Part shown: positions 12,181-24,900 of the stretch, piece after piece
Layout of the letters: each line of letters opens with the position of its first letter
Numbering within the stretch: the first letter of the stretch is position 1
Origin: Pagrus major
Taxonomy: Eukaryota; Chordata; Actinopteri; Spariformes; Sparidae
Direction: 5' to 3'
Assembly: GCF_040436345.1 (NCBI RefSeq)
Contig: NC_133234.1
Coordinates: forward strand, 10,416,446-10,480,445
Length of the DNA: 64,000 bases
Notes under the pieces: model-generated
The model's input: the letters and a program-made list of their open reading frames with translations, nothing else
Database searches by the model: none
Told to the model about the DNA's origin: nothing
Position numbers and translations under genes: made by a program

Positions 12181-13086
12181 TGCTAAATATCAAACGTTAG
12201 CCTCAGAGAGCCGCTAACATGCCCTCAGAAGGGTTTGAAGGACGTGATAATGACAGAAAACATACACGCGGTGTCTTTAACTCTGCACCTCGACTAAACA
12301 AATACCTTGTGACAGGACGTAAAGTTGAATTATCCTCCTCATTTCTCATTTTTAGGATATGTTGACACACTGTTTGTCGTTTAAATATACACCCATGTAG
12401 CTCTAAAGCCACGTTACACCAACTTGACTTTAATTCCTTTCTCCTCTCAGCTGCCCGTGTCGGTGTTTTGGTCTCCCTGTGGTCACATGTGGAAGCCAGC
12501 GCGTTCTGTTACGGTCACAGAGGATAAACACAGCCCTGCAAATAGAAACCTCCACCAGAACAATCCATAACCACATCCTTTGCTTATTCTGCGGTGGTGA
12601 TGGTGTTTGTGTGCACGCTGACAGGAGCAAGGAGGCACTCAGATGTAACTTCTGCAGTCGAGCATCCTGCACGGTGCACACAAACGCAAACGGTACATGA
12701 ACACTCACTTGACAGCCTCGGCTTCAGTGGCAGGCATCAGGTTCTCTTGCGGTTCTCCATGCGGCTAAAGAAGAGCAGCTTTGTGCCGCTTTTTCATCTT
12801 GTTTCCAGCGTCCGCCATTTGATACTCCGTGAACCAGGATCTCTATCTTTTTTTTTTCTCTAGTTGGGTTTTCATGACAGGCAGATTAGGGGATGTAATC
12901 CCTGTGCTGCACACCACATGGCAGTACCCTGCTGTCAGCCCACAGACGTCCTGATTGGACGGGGATGTAACTGTGATCATCAGCAACCCAGCAGGAAGTC
13001 TCAGACACCGAGATACTCACTGTCAAAGAGGAAGAAGTGAAAGTTACTGTGATCACCAAAATGTTCTTTCGGGGCCAGCTGCTGGG

Positions 13087-13303
13087 CTTTAAAGGAGCTG
13101 TTTTACTTTGTTTATATGTGGCGGACCCTGCCACCTTCAAACAGTGTTCTGGGACCTTATTTTCCTGTGAGAACAGCTTGTTTATCCAGTTATGGAAAAG
13201 ATAAATATTTCTGAGTTTGTTTGTTTGTTACCTCATTAATGTTGTAAATATTAAAATTATGAGTTTGAATTTCTTCTCCAAAACTACATATCGCCCCTGT
13301 AAG
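13087..13303 (+). repeat. Family-A MITE, 5'-truncated
   Basis: The forward-orientation body (ttgtttatatgtggcggacc, then aaacagtgttctgggacc) ends in ccaaaactacatatcgcccc, the mutated right terminus. The left terminus is reduced to ttaaaggagc. Confidence 0.75.
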
Positions 13304-13773
13304 ATTTCAATGATGTTATTTTGATTCTACTTGGACTGAGATTAGAAAATTGCCGTTTTATCAAATCAAAATCCGAGCTGACAAGAAAGCATTCTGAGAT
13401 AACTGCTGTGGTTCACACCATCAGTAGTGTCAGGTGATAGCTGCTTCCTTCTAAGAAGTATCACAGGAAACTGCAGCGCTGCAGCCTGATGTGCCTATAG
13501 GCCACTGCGACAGCGCAGCGCCGTAATTGGATCCTCTTCACATAGGGTGACAGTTCCTGACATGCCGGGACAGAATCAAACAAAGGCACCCGAGCAAGAC
13601 TTGTCCTGACACTGCTCCCTAATTCTGGTCTGTGAGGCACCGAGTCACTGCGGCTGCATGTCGATAAGCTTTAATATTCACTACATCTTTATGTCTAGCA
13701 GACCTCTCCCCCTCCCCCTCTCTTTCTTTCTGTCTTCTATTCTCTCTCTCTGTTTTTTCATTTACTCTGCTGC

Positions 13774-14070
13774 TTAAAGGTGCAATAAAGAACGAGCCAC
13801 CTCGAATTCATCATCACAACAAGGGGGGGGGGGGGGGCAGCCTATCACCAGCGTAACCGCTAACTGCTGCTAACTGTAGCTTTCGTTAGCTATTGAGCTC
13901 ACTTAGCAGTCCGGACTGTGAGCTCGGAGAACTGCGGGAGTGTTGGTGTTTATGCTGCTAGCAAGGGAGCTTTGGAAAGGGACTAGCTGTGGTTAGCATG
14001 CTAACTTCAGTAGCTATCTCTGCAGCACATGACATCAAAACTGTTACTTCTTCACATTCTGTTGGTAATT
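13774..14070 (+). repeat. Family-B MITE, 3'-decayed
   Basis: Starts ttaaaggtgcaataaagaac and contains the family-B core (gctaactgctgctaactg, later gttagcatgctaacttcag and atcaaaactgttacttcttc). A G-run at about 13822-13838 lies near its start. I define family B by TTAAAGGTGCAATATGTAAG termini and the gttagcatgctaac core. Confidence 0.65.
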
Positions 14071-15694
14071 TTAGCCAAGATTTTAATGTTTTAAACTTAA
14101 ATTCTTCATTAGCCTATTGTTGAATTGAATTAGCCTATGATTGACTGTAGCCAGCTAACTGCTAACACACCTGCTAGCCAGGTTAGTGCCAGTCAGTCAC
14201 AATAGAAATAGCATTTTTGTTCATTCTGCACTATTTCATTCAATAAAGAGTTATTTGAGAGAAAACTAAAACTGAGCGAGCTATCACGCTTGTTCACGGT
14301 CAGTTAGAAAGCTTGTTAGCTTAGCTCGGTCGCTAATCGGATGATAAGTTCACACAGGTTATTCAAAAGATGCATTCGTACCATGCACTCCTGTCTTACA
14401 ACTACATGCAACCCACTGCTCTTTTGTCGGGCTGGGTATACACCATTTATACACGGTGAGGTGAAATACAAGCAACTTGTGCAACACAGATACAAATCTA
14501 CAATAGCTTCCTCCATTTTGAACTCTCAGGTTCTTCACTGGCTCAGACTAAAGCGCTGTCGAGGTGGCTCGCCATCAGGTTCATCACAGTTCAACTTGAC
14601 ACAAATAAGTTGCGTGCATTTACTTGGTCTCCGCGAGCTAATCCACTAATCGCTGCCATTCTATTGGAATTAACTGAATTAACATTGAAATTGCATTTCA
14701 AATGCAGGTGTGACCAGGCTTAAACACTATAATTACACGCTTTGTAGAGCCTGACATTCTGATTAAAAGAATTCTTAGGCTTGGCTGAGTCTGGCTTCCT
14801 TGAATCTTTTACAGATTACTCTGTCCAAAGCCATTTACTCAAATCTGTATGATATTGCGATCGAGCAACAATAGCTGCCAACCAAAATCTGTTCCTTATT
14901 GTAAGACCTATAACTTTGGCTACTTTGGCTGCATTTGTGCAGGCTCTGTGCAAGCCAGATACCTGCTAAATTTCAGGCCCAACCAGATATTTCTTTTTAT
15001 TGGACAGGTAAATGTTACATTGGGAGTCAAGAGTCAACCTCTTTTCCCTTCTCTCCGAGAGGAAGGTGCTGTAAAACTGACAATTACCAGAGCACGTCCA
15101 AGTTAATTGGTCGGGGACTCCACAGCGGATTAATTCTCAGACAGTCCAGGTAGGTTCGAACATCATTACAGACATTGTTCTGCTCTAATAGGCACTACGA
15201 CCTGCTCAACAGCACCCGTGGGTCAATTTTAACTTTCAGGTTAATGCTGTTTCTCCAGGATGGTGCTTGCAACTTGCAGAAGTCGTGGTCATGGGAACTG
15301 ACCGACTGCAGTTTTACAGAAAGTTGCCTGCTTCAGGTGAAGCTGAGGTCTTGAACGTAACATGGGTAAGCACACTGCACTGATTGATTCCTTTAAAGCA
15401 TGTTTCCTCAATGACTCAAGGTGATGCCTTCAAATAGATTTTATCTGACCAACAATCCAATAAACAATTGAAACACGTGTAGATAATACATTCAGGACAG
15501 TATTTCATCTGTTGTTGTGAAGTTGTACAGTAGTTTGAACCAGGCTAGCTGTTTCCCCCTACTTACAGTCTTTATGCTAAGCTATGCTACTTTGCTGCTT
15601 TATATAAGTTGTACAAATGTCAGAGTGGTAATGATCTTGTTATCTAAGTCTCAACAAGCGTGAGTGTATTTTTCCGAATGTCAAATCTGTACTT

Positions 15695-15785
15695 TTAAAG
15701 GTGCCATATGTAAGAATTGGCCACCTGTTGAAATTATACTGCCATCAATTCAAAAGGCCAGCATAGCTACTGTTAGCTTGTTAAA
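15695..15785 (+). repeat. Family-B MITE, terminal fragment
   Basis: tttaaaggtgccatatgtaagaattggccacct matches a family-B terminus. Only about 90 bp can be followed. Confidence 0.55.
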
Positions 15786-16146
15786 TTGCACATAACAGAC
15801 TCACGTTCTCCACTAATATGTCTTTGTTTGTATTTTCCTCTTAAATCAGAATGTGTTACTTCCTGTTTGTGACCGTACCTTACATCAAAACCCGTTTGGA
15901 CATAAAGAAACACATCGGGAGCGTTCATGTGCCCTACAGAACGATCTACAGATCCTTCTTCACGGGCAAATCCATCATCCTGTTTGCTCTGATGTAACAA
16001 AGCATGAGTGGGTCACATAGATTAACTGTGAGTTATGCTGTGTGTGCTTTTACACTCCACCCCCACCGTAGGACCTGGGCCAGATGTTACAGTCATAACA
16101 CAGCAGGTCATTTCCTTTCTGTTTGCATACTCCTGCTGTAGTTATG

Positions 16147-16161
16147 AGTGTGTGTGAGTGC

Positions 16162-16214
<53 letters not shown>

Positions 16215-16217
16215 TGT
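16147..16217 (+). repeat. TG microsatellite
   Basis: About 70 bp of nearly perfect TG dinucleotides in the putative rhbdf1 first intron. Confidence 0.9.
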
Positions 16218-18309
16218 CATCTGCTGCTACCTACTCAAACAAACACAAATAAATGATTAAACATCTGCCACAACTGGAGCAGAACGTTTGTTATTTCAGA
16301 GAGCAATACTGTACATCACAAATGGCATCAAGAGAGAGAACAGAGGAGATCTTTTACGGCCAATATTTCATTTAAATTCTACTTGACTTATTCACTTCCT
16401 GAAACCTTCGTGACTCCACATTATCATCCCTTTTATATTGTCATCAATGGTTTCCTGTAATCATGCCAACATCCTCTACGGAGTAAAGTACAACCTGCTA
16501 ATCGTCTCATATCTGCAGGCATTATGCAGACGAATTCAACGAGACATCTGATATTTACCTGCACCCATCCCGGGAGAAGCGAGGACGGGATTTGGGAAGT
16601 TTAAAGGGTTCGATAATTCTCCGAAATCCGCAGACACCCGGGGTCATAATGAGTTGAAACCTGTCCGTCTGTCTAAACGCGTCTTTGATTGTCTTGCGGC
16701 GTCCGTCTTTCATCTTCTTGCCGCAGATGACGCAAGAGCGAGCGGTTCATTAGTCAATCGGAGGTGCCGACACAAGTTCTGCCAGATTACAGCCACACAA
16801 AACAACACACAGGAAGCTGCTATGTAAATCTACTGTATATGTGGTATTGTATAGTACACTTACAAAACAACACCGTCAAATGTGACACATCAGTATAATA
16901 CATTAAAATTACAGCTGTCACTATCTTTGTCATCGCTTCTCAAAATTAAAACCATATTTTCCGAGACCCCTCTTACCTCCTGTCACACAAAGGCCTTTGA
17001 AAGCCTTGTATCCCTTTACCCGCTCCCTGGTGACGCTCGGTTTTCTCATTCACTTCACTGTAGAGGATGAGCATTTTTTCCATCTGCTTTTCAATCCTTA
17101 CACCATCTGCCTTTGTGAGAAATTCTCAAAGGCTTTGAATCCATTTTACTAGTAAAAACAGTGCCCTGTACCCTCTCCTGTAAAGCATCAGCAACAGTCC
17201 ACACTCAAATACAATCTGGTCTTTCCATCGGTGGTTTCATTTGTTTACAGTCAATATGAATTTATTGTTCTATTAATGTTTGATTGCGAGCTAGCGAGAT
17301 TAAATTGTGGTCTGTTATGAAGTGCTGCTATGTAATATCGGTCAGTGTGTGGAACTTGTTATGCAATGATCAGTAATTGTGCAAGTTGTAGCTGTCATCT
17401 TCTTGGTTTTCCCTCCAAGGCGCTCGCATTAACTGAACAAAGATTAGCTCTGAGGTAGATCACTAATTCTTTGTGTGCCGCAACCTGCAACCTTTTCATC
17501 CCACTCACTCCTGCCTGCTGCAGCACGACAGACACGAGAGCTGCGATCGTGGTTGATCGGGCTGGTTGTAATACAGTATGTCATCATCCACAACCCAGTC
17601 CGTACACCTGTCCCAGTGTCTTTGGATCTTACGTGACCAAAAGTGCGTTGTTGAGGTTGTTTATGAAGTCATACAGCGGTGTAACATATGGGGTTCCCCT
17701 GCGACCGGTGATGTGCCGGTGAATAATGAATGATGAGGCGTATGAAATATTTACACCATAAGGAGCAGATTACATCATAAATGTAAGTAAACTGTGCTGT
17801 GTATGTATAAATATTTGCAAAAGGCTGCCCGAGACAAACTCATGCACAATTCAGTTAGCTCATCTGGTCCCAAACACGGCAGATTAAACACATGAACGCA
17901 GGCAGCGGTGAAATGTTAGCAAGGCAGGCTGAATTTGTATAAATACAAGGATGTTCAGATTCATTTCAGCGCTATCTATGCTGCATGGCAATAGACAACA
18001 TTTTTGCTTGCTTGTCATTCCGAAGTAAATACTGATTGCACAGTGTATTAGCTGTAGAGAAATGACACCGTCCGCAAAATTAAGGTCCTATTCAGGCACA
18101 ACGGAAGTGCGTCTGCCATTACACAGTCAAAACAGGAAGAGGCATTGTTTTCCCCGGTCACTATCCTCAGGTAATAGTGAAACAACTGGAATAACCGTGG
18201 AAACTCAGAGAGTGAATAGAAACAGAGGTAAAACCAACCATTTGAGTGACACTCAAAGCCTCCAGACACATAAAACTAATTTTATGTACATGGCTGCCAG
18301 CATGTGAAG

Positions 18310-18425
18310 CTGCCAGCAAACATTTAATGGTTCCAGCTTCCCAAATGTGAAATTATGCTGCTTCTGCTTGTCTTATGTTATAGTAACTTGAATATCCTTG
18401 GATTGTGGACTTTTGATAGGACAAA
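18310..18425. repeat. Family-D dispersed repeat, internal fragment
   Basis: ggttccagcttcccaaatgtgaaattatgctgcttctgct and ttggattgtggacttttgataggacaaac match the middle of the copy at 28860-29505. No termini. Confidence 0.55.
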
Positions 18426-21319
18426 CCAGGACATCTGATGACATCCCCCTTGCGCTCCCCTTTTACTAACTGCCAGATTAACTGTAAATGAAAATAATCT
18501 GCAGTTGCAGCTGATACGGCTGAACTGAACACGAAGCCTATACGCTTAAGAAACATGTTTTTCTCCTCTGGTTGAATGTCCTTTGGCCTTAATACAAAAG
18601 GGAACAGCACAAAAAAAGCTGCTTAACTACACAGAGATAAACAGCAGCGCAGACAATCAGGACGGATCAGAGGTCAGGCCTACATGCTTTGTCTTCCTCT
18701 GAGGGCGATCATGTCTCTACTCAGCTGTGTAAGCAGGGGAGATTTAATTGGCACCTTGAAACCAAGGCTCACGTTCCTCCACTCCTGGTTTTGCTTAGTC
18801 AAAAAGTCTCCGATCTTTCTAACAGTGACAAATGTCTCCTGGTGAATCAATTAAAAGATGATGAAAGGATTGGCTGAGGCTATCAAGTGTTTCCTACTGT
18901 AGATTGACACGTGGCCTCGGGGAAAAGCAGCTTTTGAAATCACAGAATATTCAAAGCCCCCGACCGACCGACTGCACTTCACTCCACACCCACACCTTTC
19001 TGTGGAAGCAGTCTGCACAGGAAGACGAGTCAAGAAAAAAAAAGTGCTATCAAATTAAACCTCAAGGCAACCGTTGCTGGCACCTGTCACGATCTTAAAA
19101 AAATTATATATGCATTCAAAAGTCCTGTATGCTTTCATTATGGCTGGAAATGTTCCACCACAGTGTTAACATGATAATAATGACAATAAAACTCAGGCCT
19201 CCAGCCTCAAACTGTCTGCACCAAGGCAGAGAGAGGAGAAAAATACAACAACAGATGGAGAGAGATGAAAAAATCAGAGAAAGGACTGAATGTCACGTTG
19301 GTAGGGGATGTAAGGTAGAAAGTGAGCAGCAAAAAAAAAAAAAAAAGCTGCACCGAGTCGAGGAGAGAAGAAACAACAGGAAGTCCACTGCTGCAGAGAA
19401 AATAAACAACACCACACTGTGTGGAGGGAAATGGACGTGGAAGAGACGCGTTTTCTGTCTCGATCAAAAACGGTTTACGGCGCACATGCATGTCTAAACA
19501 ACATGTGACACCCATTTTGCATAGTTTCACTGTGTGGGCTTGCAGGACGATGTGTGCATAAGTGTGTATACGCATGCATGTTTGCGCTTGTTAATTCATA
19601 CCTCTATGCATGGGGTGAGTAGGCAGGTCCGCCTGTCTGCTGTGCCAAACATCTGCATTAGTTTACCTGTATGTCTCCGAGCCATGAGGGTAAGCTGAGC
19701 TCTGGTGAAGCTGTAGAGACAACAGTGATTGTAGCCCTCCACCAGTCTGTGTAACATTACTGTACTGTGAGGTGACAGTGGCCTGAACAGATTTTTAGAT
19801 ACTTCAGACACTTTTCTGCGTCTGTTCTTAACTATGCTGCTGTAAACTTGTTAGAAAAAAGAGTTTCTCCAGCAACTTCTAGCTCTGTTTTGGTCTCCTC
19901 CAGCTTCTGAGTGAAAAGTCTCTTTAGCTGCTAATTGCTCTGCTACGTTCACCAGCTAGTTACTTACGGCTGGGCAGGTAGCACACAGTGGGTTTAATGC
20001 TTCATTTACACATAGATTTCTGTATGAATGAGTCAGCTGGAAGTCCACTGCTTCCTGTGGGAACCTCCCTGATCTCATTCATTTTTTTCGTTTGTTTTTT
20101 TGTTCGGTCTGGAATATACGTTGGACACGGGAAGTTAGCATAAACAAATTAGCCAACTGATTAATGAATGTCATACAGCTCTATTTATGCTATTGTTCTA
20201 GGTGGAAAGTTTCAGAGCGTATTTAGCTAACGTTTGTAGCATGCAAGCTGTTTAGCCTATAGAGTGGATAACGTTAGTGGGTCATACGGCATTTAACAAA
20301 ATATTTCACAGAGCTGGCCCAACGCCTGGTAGGCCAACGTCCTCACTATTGGTCCTGATTTTGTTTTGATAGTGCTTCAGAAAGTGAGCTTCCCTCCCAT
20401 GCTAGCGGTGGTGTTTCTTAAGAAATGCATTTCCTTTTGTTGAACACAGGAAAGTAATGAGCCATACAACCAAAACAATGAGCTGAAAGACGCTATAATG
20501 GCCCGTAGAACTGAAGAGAATCGTAGAGTTGGGTAATAATTACCTGCAGGTTTGTCACTACAGACGACCACTTTCACATTACACTGAGTCATTTGATCCA
20601 TTGTTAATATGATAATCGCGAGTATTGATTATAGCGGCTTTAGGTTTTCTGGTCCGCCTCAGAAAACATCCGTATTCTACAGTATTTTTCAATAGCTGGA
20701 TCAAATTGTCAAAGCAAGAAAAACATGTCTGTGGGTGAAATCGTTTCACGTTCTGATTAATTCACTGTCAGGTTAAACAGTAAGAAATAACTGGCAGCTG
20801 CACAGCAGTGCAGCAGAAATGATTTAATAGGAAAAAAATATTCCCGAACAGAAAAGCAAGCAACTGCCATTCATCACTCCGAATGCTCCAACACCTCATG
20901 GCTCATTCAGCTGCCAACAATGCCACTGGAGAGAGTATAATGGTTTCTCAGCTCCTCCGCTAGTATAAGACTTAAGAGGATAGAGCTGAGTTTTCTCAGC
21001 AGAGAGGACGTCTGGCTGCTGCCTGACAGTCTAGTCTTTTATAAAGCAGAAGCTGGTGACAGGAGAGACGGCAGGATGATGTGAGGGAAGACGAGCAGAT
21101 GAAAGAGGGAGGGGAAGAGTAACAGGGATTAAAACGTAAGAGGCACGGAGAGTGAAAGATGAGAAATATATCTGACGTTAATGCTGCACGATTTGTATGC
21201 TAATTATTTTTTCTAAATGATGATGAAATGCTAATGAGGTACGTCAAAATAAAACATTTGTGTGATGGTGGTTAAGGCACTGAAAGATTTGTTTTATTGC
21301 AGCTACACAGTTAACAGTC

Positions 21320-21910
21320 GTCCCACAATCCCTTCCATCTTTTAGCATTTGTAGTCCAAAAGAAGTGTAAGAACAGTTAGCTTAGCCTAAAAAAAGCTTT
21401 CTTAGCTTCCTAATTAGCCAAGAGGCTGCTAGCAAACACACTCACAAAGTCTTTTCAGCCAAAAAATAGCCAAAACTCTCGGACCAACCATGGTCACTCA
21501 ACGTTGCTAACATTTAGCATCTCCAACATGGCTGCCTGAGGGTGTGCTAGTTCCAATTTCTCACCAGAAGTTAACAGAAATGTGAACTTTGCTGTTGATT
21601 TTTTTGTTTCTTTTAGTCCCACAATTCCTTCTGTATTTCAACAGTTGTAGTCCAAAAAGAGCTTCAGTGTGAGAACAGTTAGCTTAGCCTAAAAAAAGCT
21701 TTCATAGCTCGCTAATTAGCCAAGAGGCTGCTAGGAAACACACTCTAAATTAGCGCAAAATGATTGTAAGCAGCAAATTTATTCTTTTCTGACAAAACTC
21801 TCGGAGCAACCATGGTCATTCAACGTTGCTAACATTTAGCATCTCCAACATGGCTGCCTGAAGGTGTGCTAGTTCCATTTTCTCACCACAAGTTAACAGA
21901 AATGTGAACT
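21320..21910 (+). repeat. Tandem duplication, two units of about 300 bp
   Basis: The units begin at about 21320 and 21617. Both contain agaacagttagcttagccta, ctaattagccaagaggctgc, ctctcggaccaaccatggtc (second copy ctctcggagcaaccatggtc) and atctccaacatggctgcctg. They are near identical over most of their length. The second unit has a small insertion (gtaagcagcaaatttattct). No coding potential seen. Confidence 0.75.
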
Positions 21911-24900
21911 TTCTTTCTGTCTTTTCTGGTGCTCTTTTATATGCTTCATAATCTTTGTCGCTCTCACTCTTTTTTTGTTTCTGCGTACTGTTTGCATTTT
22001 TGTTTTCTATTTTCCTACCCTTCCTTCCTATGACAGCTACACCTGTGCTGACACAGCGTTCGTGCAAATCAGTGACAGTGACATAAAAGAGTAAAAGCAG
22101 GTTCACACATGCTATTTTTACTTCGCAGCTGAGTCTTTTGTATTAAACTCGCTCCTTTTCCCTGTTCCTTTTTTAAAACTGGGTGTTGCCCTGCATATAA
22201 ATGAATGCACTGTAACTGGGATGACAGTCTTTTAAAACATTTCCTTTCTGATGCCACAATTTTACTTGGCGATTCGTTCTTTTCCTCTCAGCATTAACTA
22301 CCCTCCTGTGCTGAAGAGCAGTTGAGGCCAGAGTGCCCTCAAGTTCCCAATGTCCTGAGGAGATTTACCAGGGATTACAGATTATATTAGAGGTGCAAAC
22401 AGAACGACACCAGAGTTACGTCTGTACAATACGGCATGTTTAACGGACCTCACAGAGAATGTGTGAGGTAAACTTCTACACCACTGCTCTGCAAGAGAGA
22501 GTGCATCCTTGTCAGAGTCCATGTACGACCTTCGGGCTGCTGGCCGCTCTGCCAAGAACTACAAGAGCTTCAATGAAGAACACAGAAAAGGCAGAACTCC
22601 AACACTTTTGTTACACAACAGGGCAAACTAAACTTATAATTATGAGGTTTTCATAATAGAGGTCAAGTCTTTTTAAAGTCTATATAAGCACTACCATGTT
22701 TTTAAGTCTAGCATGACCATCGGATCAAAAGTGATCAGTATAGCCACAGTGTCCTGTTTACGGACTTACAGGCATTATCACCCTCGTGCTTATGCCCGTA
22801 AAATCAATTATCAGCCAAAAGGATAACAGTGGAGGACTCCATCGACCTGCATCTGTAGAATAAGGAACGCTGTAGCCCTGTGAGTCACTGGGAAACAATT
22901 TTCTGAACACCCTTCTTTCAGAAACCACTCAGAATTACGCAATCCTCATTAATACATCTATCCAAGGAAAGATGCCAAAGCAAAATCTCCCTCGTCAGCC
23001 CTGTCTTCTGGAAATCACACGAGAAATGTTGTGCCACCCACGTTACATTTTTTTATCCACATAATGCCAAATGTTCTAATTCCCCTTCGATATCTGTTAC
23101 TGTGATGGAAAGTCTGCTGGAGGCAACAAGAGCATGGTTATGGTTTCTGTGGTTTTGGTTAAAAAAAAGAAAAAGTCTTATTATTTGAAGCCCAAGACAG
23201 CATGTGTTTATTTTACTGACACTCCAAACCACAATCTTTATCTAATGATAAAACAGCAATAACCCATATTTTCATGTTAACAATGGATTACACAGCGTCA
23301 GCTTCACTGCTCTGGTTCACTGCTCTCATAGGCGTTCCTTTCCTGTAACTACAGCTAAGCTACGTGATCAACACCAAGCAGCTGACAAACAAAAAGAAGT
23401 TAGCAGCTGGTGAACAAAGTGGAGCATTTAGCAGCTAAAGAGCAAGATATTTTATTGTATTAGGAGTTGGTGGAGACCAAAAAAGAGCTAAAAGAAGAGT
23501 GAACAGATTTATATTGATCAGGTGGAACGAAACCAGCCGATATCAGAATTTTAAACATTGATACAATACTAGTATAAAAGAAAAATGTAAAAAGTCAGAG
23601 GCGCAGTGCCCTACAAAGGCATAAACCAGTAGTTTAGTTCATTCTTGTTCTTCCTCAGAGAAAAAGTGATGAAAAAATTGCTGTAGCTTTAAAATCCCGC
23701 CAAAAACCAACAAATTATGTATGTTTTTCAGGAACAGGAAGCCAGAAAATCTGCATTTTTAGGGTCACAGGTCAAATTATTGGTCATGATTTTTAAGACA
23801 TAAAAATGACTTGAACAGTACGTATTGTTCTACCTTTAACGCATTTGGCTGGACAGTCAAAAAACTGACCACCCATCAACACCTTTGTGAATCTGATTGT
23901 AGATCAGTTTTTTATTGCTTTGGTACGTCTGATGCTGTGGAATGAAGATATTGTGTCATTTTACATGTGTGGTATCGAAATAAGTAGGAAGGAAGGTTTT
24001 TGCTTGTGTTACCTCGTGCAGTAGCTCAAAAAAATTCATTTCTATGAGACAGGTTTGCCCTCAAATTCACACAGTCTTACACTGATTTCTGAACAGATCC
24101 ACTGGAAGTTTCTCAAGGGCACAGTATTGATGAAAGAGTGGAAAACACCGTTTACTGACTTTCCCACTATAGTCATCTCTAGCCACGGATTTAAACCGGC
24201 ATTGTCCTGCTCTCACGGGCTCCCACAGCTGTGAACGAATCCAGTGTTTTCTCTAAATGTGCCTTTGATGGCGAATCTGAGCCTCGTCGATCAGACTGCA
24301 ACAGACCTGCCGACGCATGGAGACATTTCTTTTGCTCCTGTGATGACACTTTTCCAAAATTCAGTACATCCACTCTGGGGGAGAAAGGTATAAGATGAGC
24401 CATGCCTACAAACAATTTTCCACAAGTGAGCTGCCAAATCTGTGATAGAAAGCACAAGGGAACGTCAAGTAAAGAGTCATTTCCAGGCCAACTTCAAATT
24501 GCTTCTTTTGTTCATCCAACAAAAACCAGAAGACTCTTTATTTACTATCATAAACGACAGGGAACAGCAGCAGATCCTACATTTGACAAGTTGGAACCAG
24601 CAAACGTTGCTGAACGTTGCTTATTAATTAATTATTATTATTATTAATTGACAGATCGTTGCAGCTCTGCCCTCTTGTTAAACTGCTTAAATCTGTCGCT
24701 CTAGAATGGATGGCTGGTGTGTGATATACAGAAAATTCAAGTATACATTAAATCCCGTAGTAAAACAGAAACAGACGTGGAAAGAGAGACTGAGTGAGGA
24801 GTTGACAGGCAGGACGAGAGACAAAGGGAGCCGCTCAGCTGACCCTCGTACGAAGCCGCTTTGTGTCGGCTGCATGGTGACAGGAAGGTCATCGTCACAA

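Noticed and set aside
19129-19575. 122-codon open frames on both strands
   Set aside because: Overlapping, charge-biased frames over an A-rich/purine-rich stretch, without similarity or splice signals.
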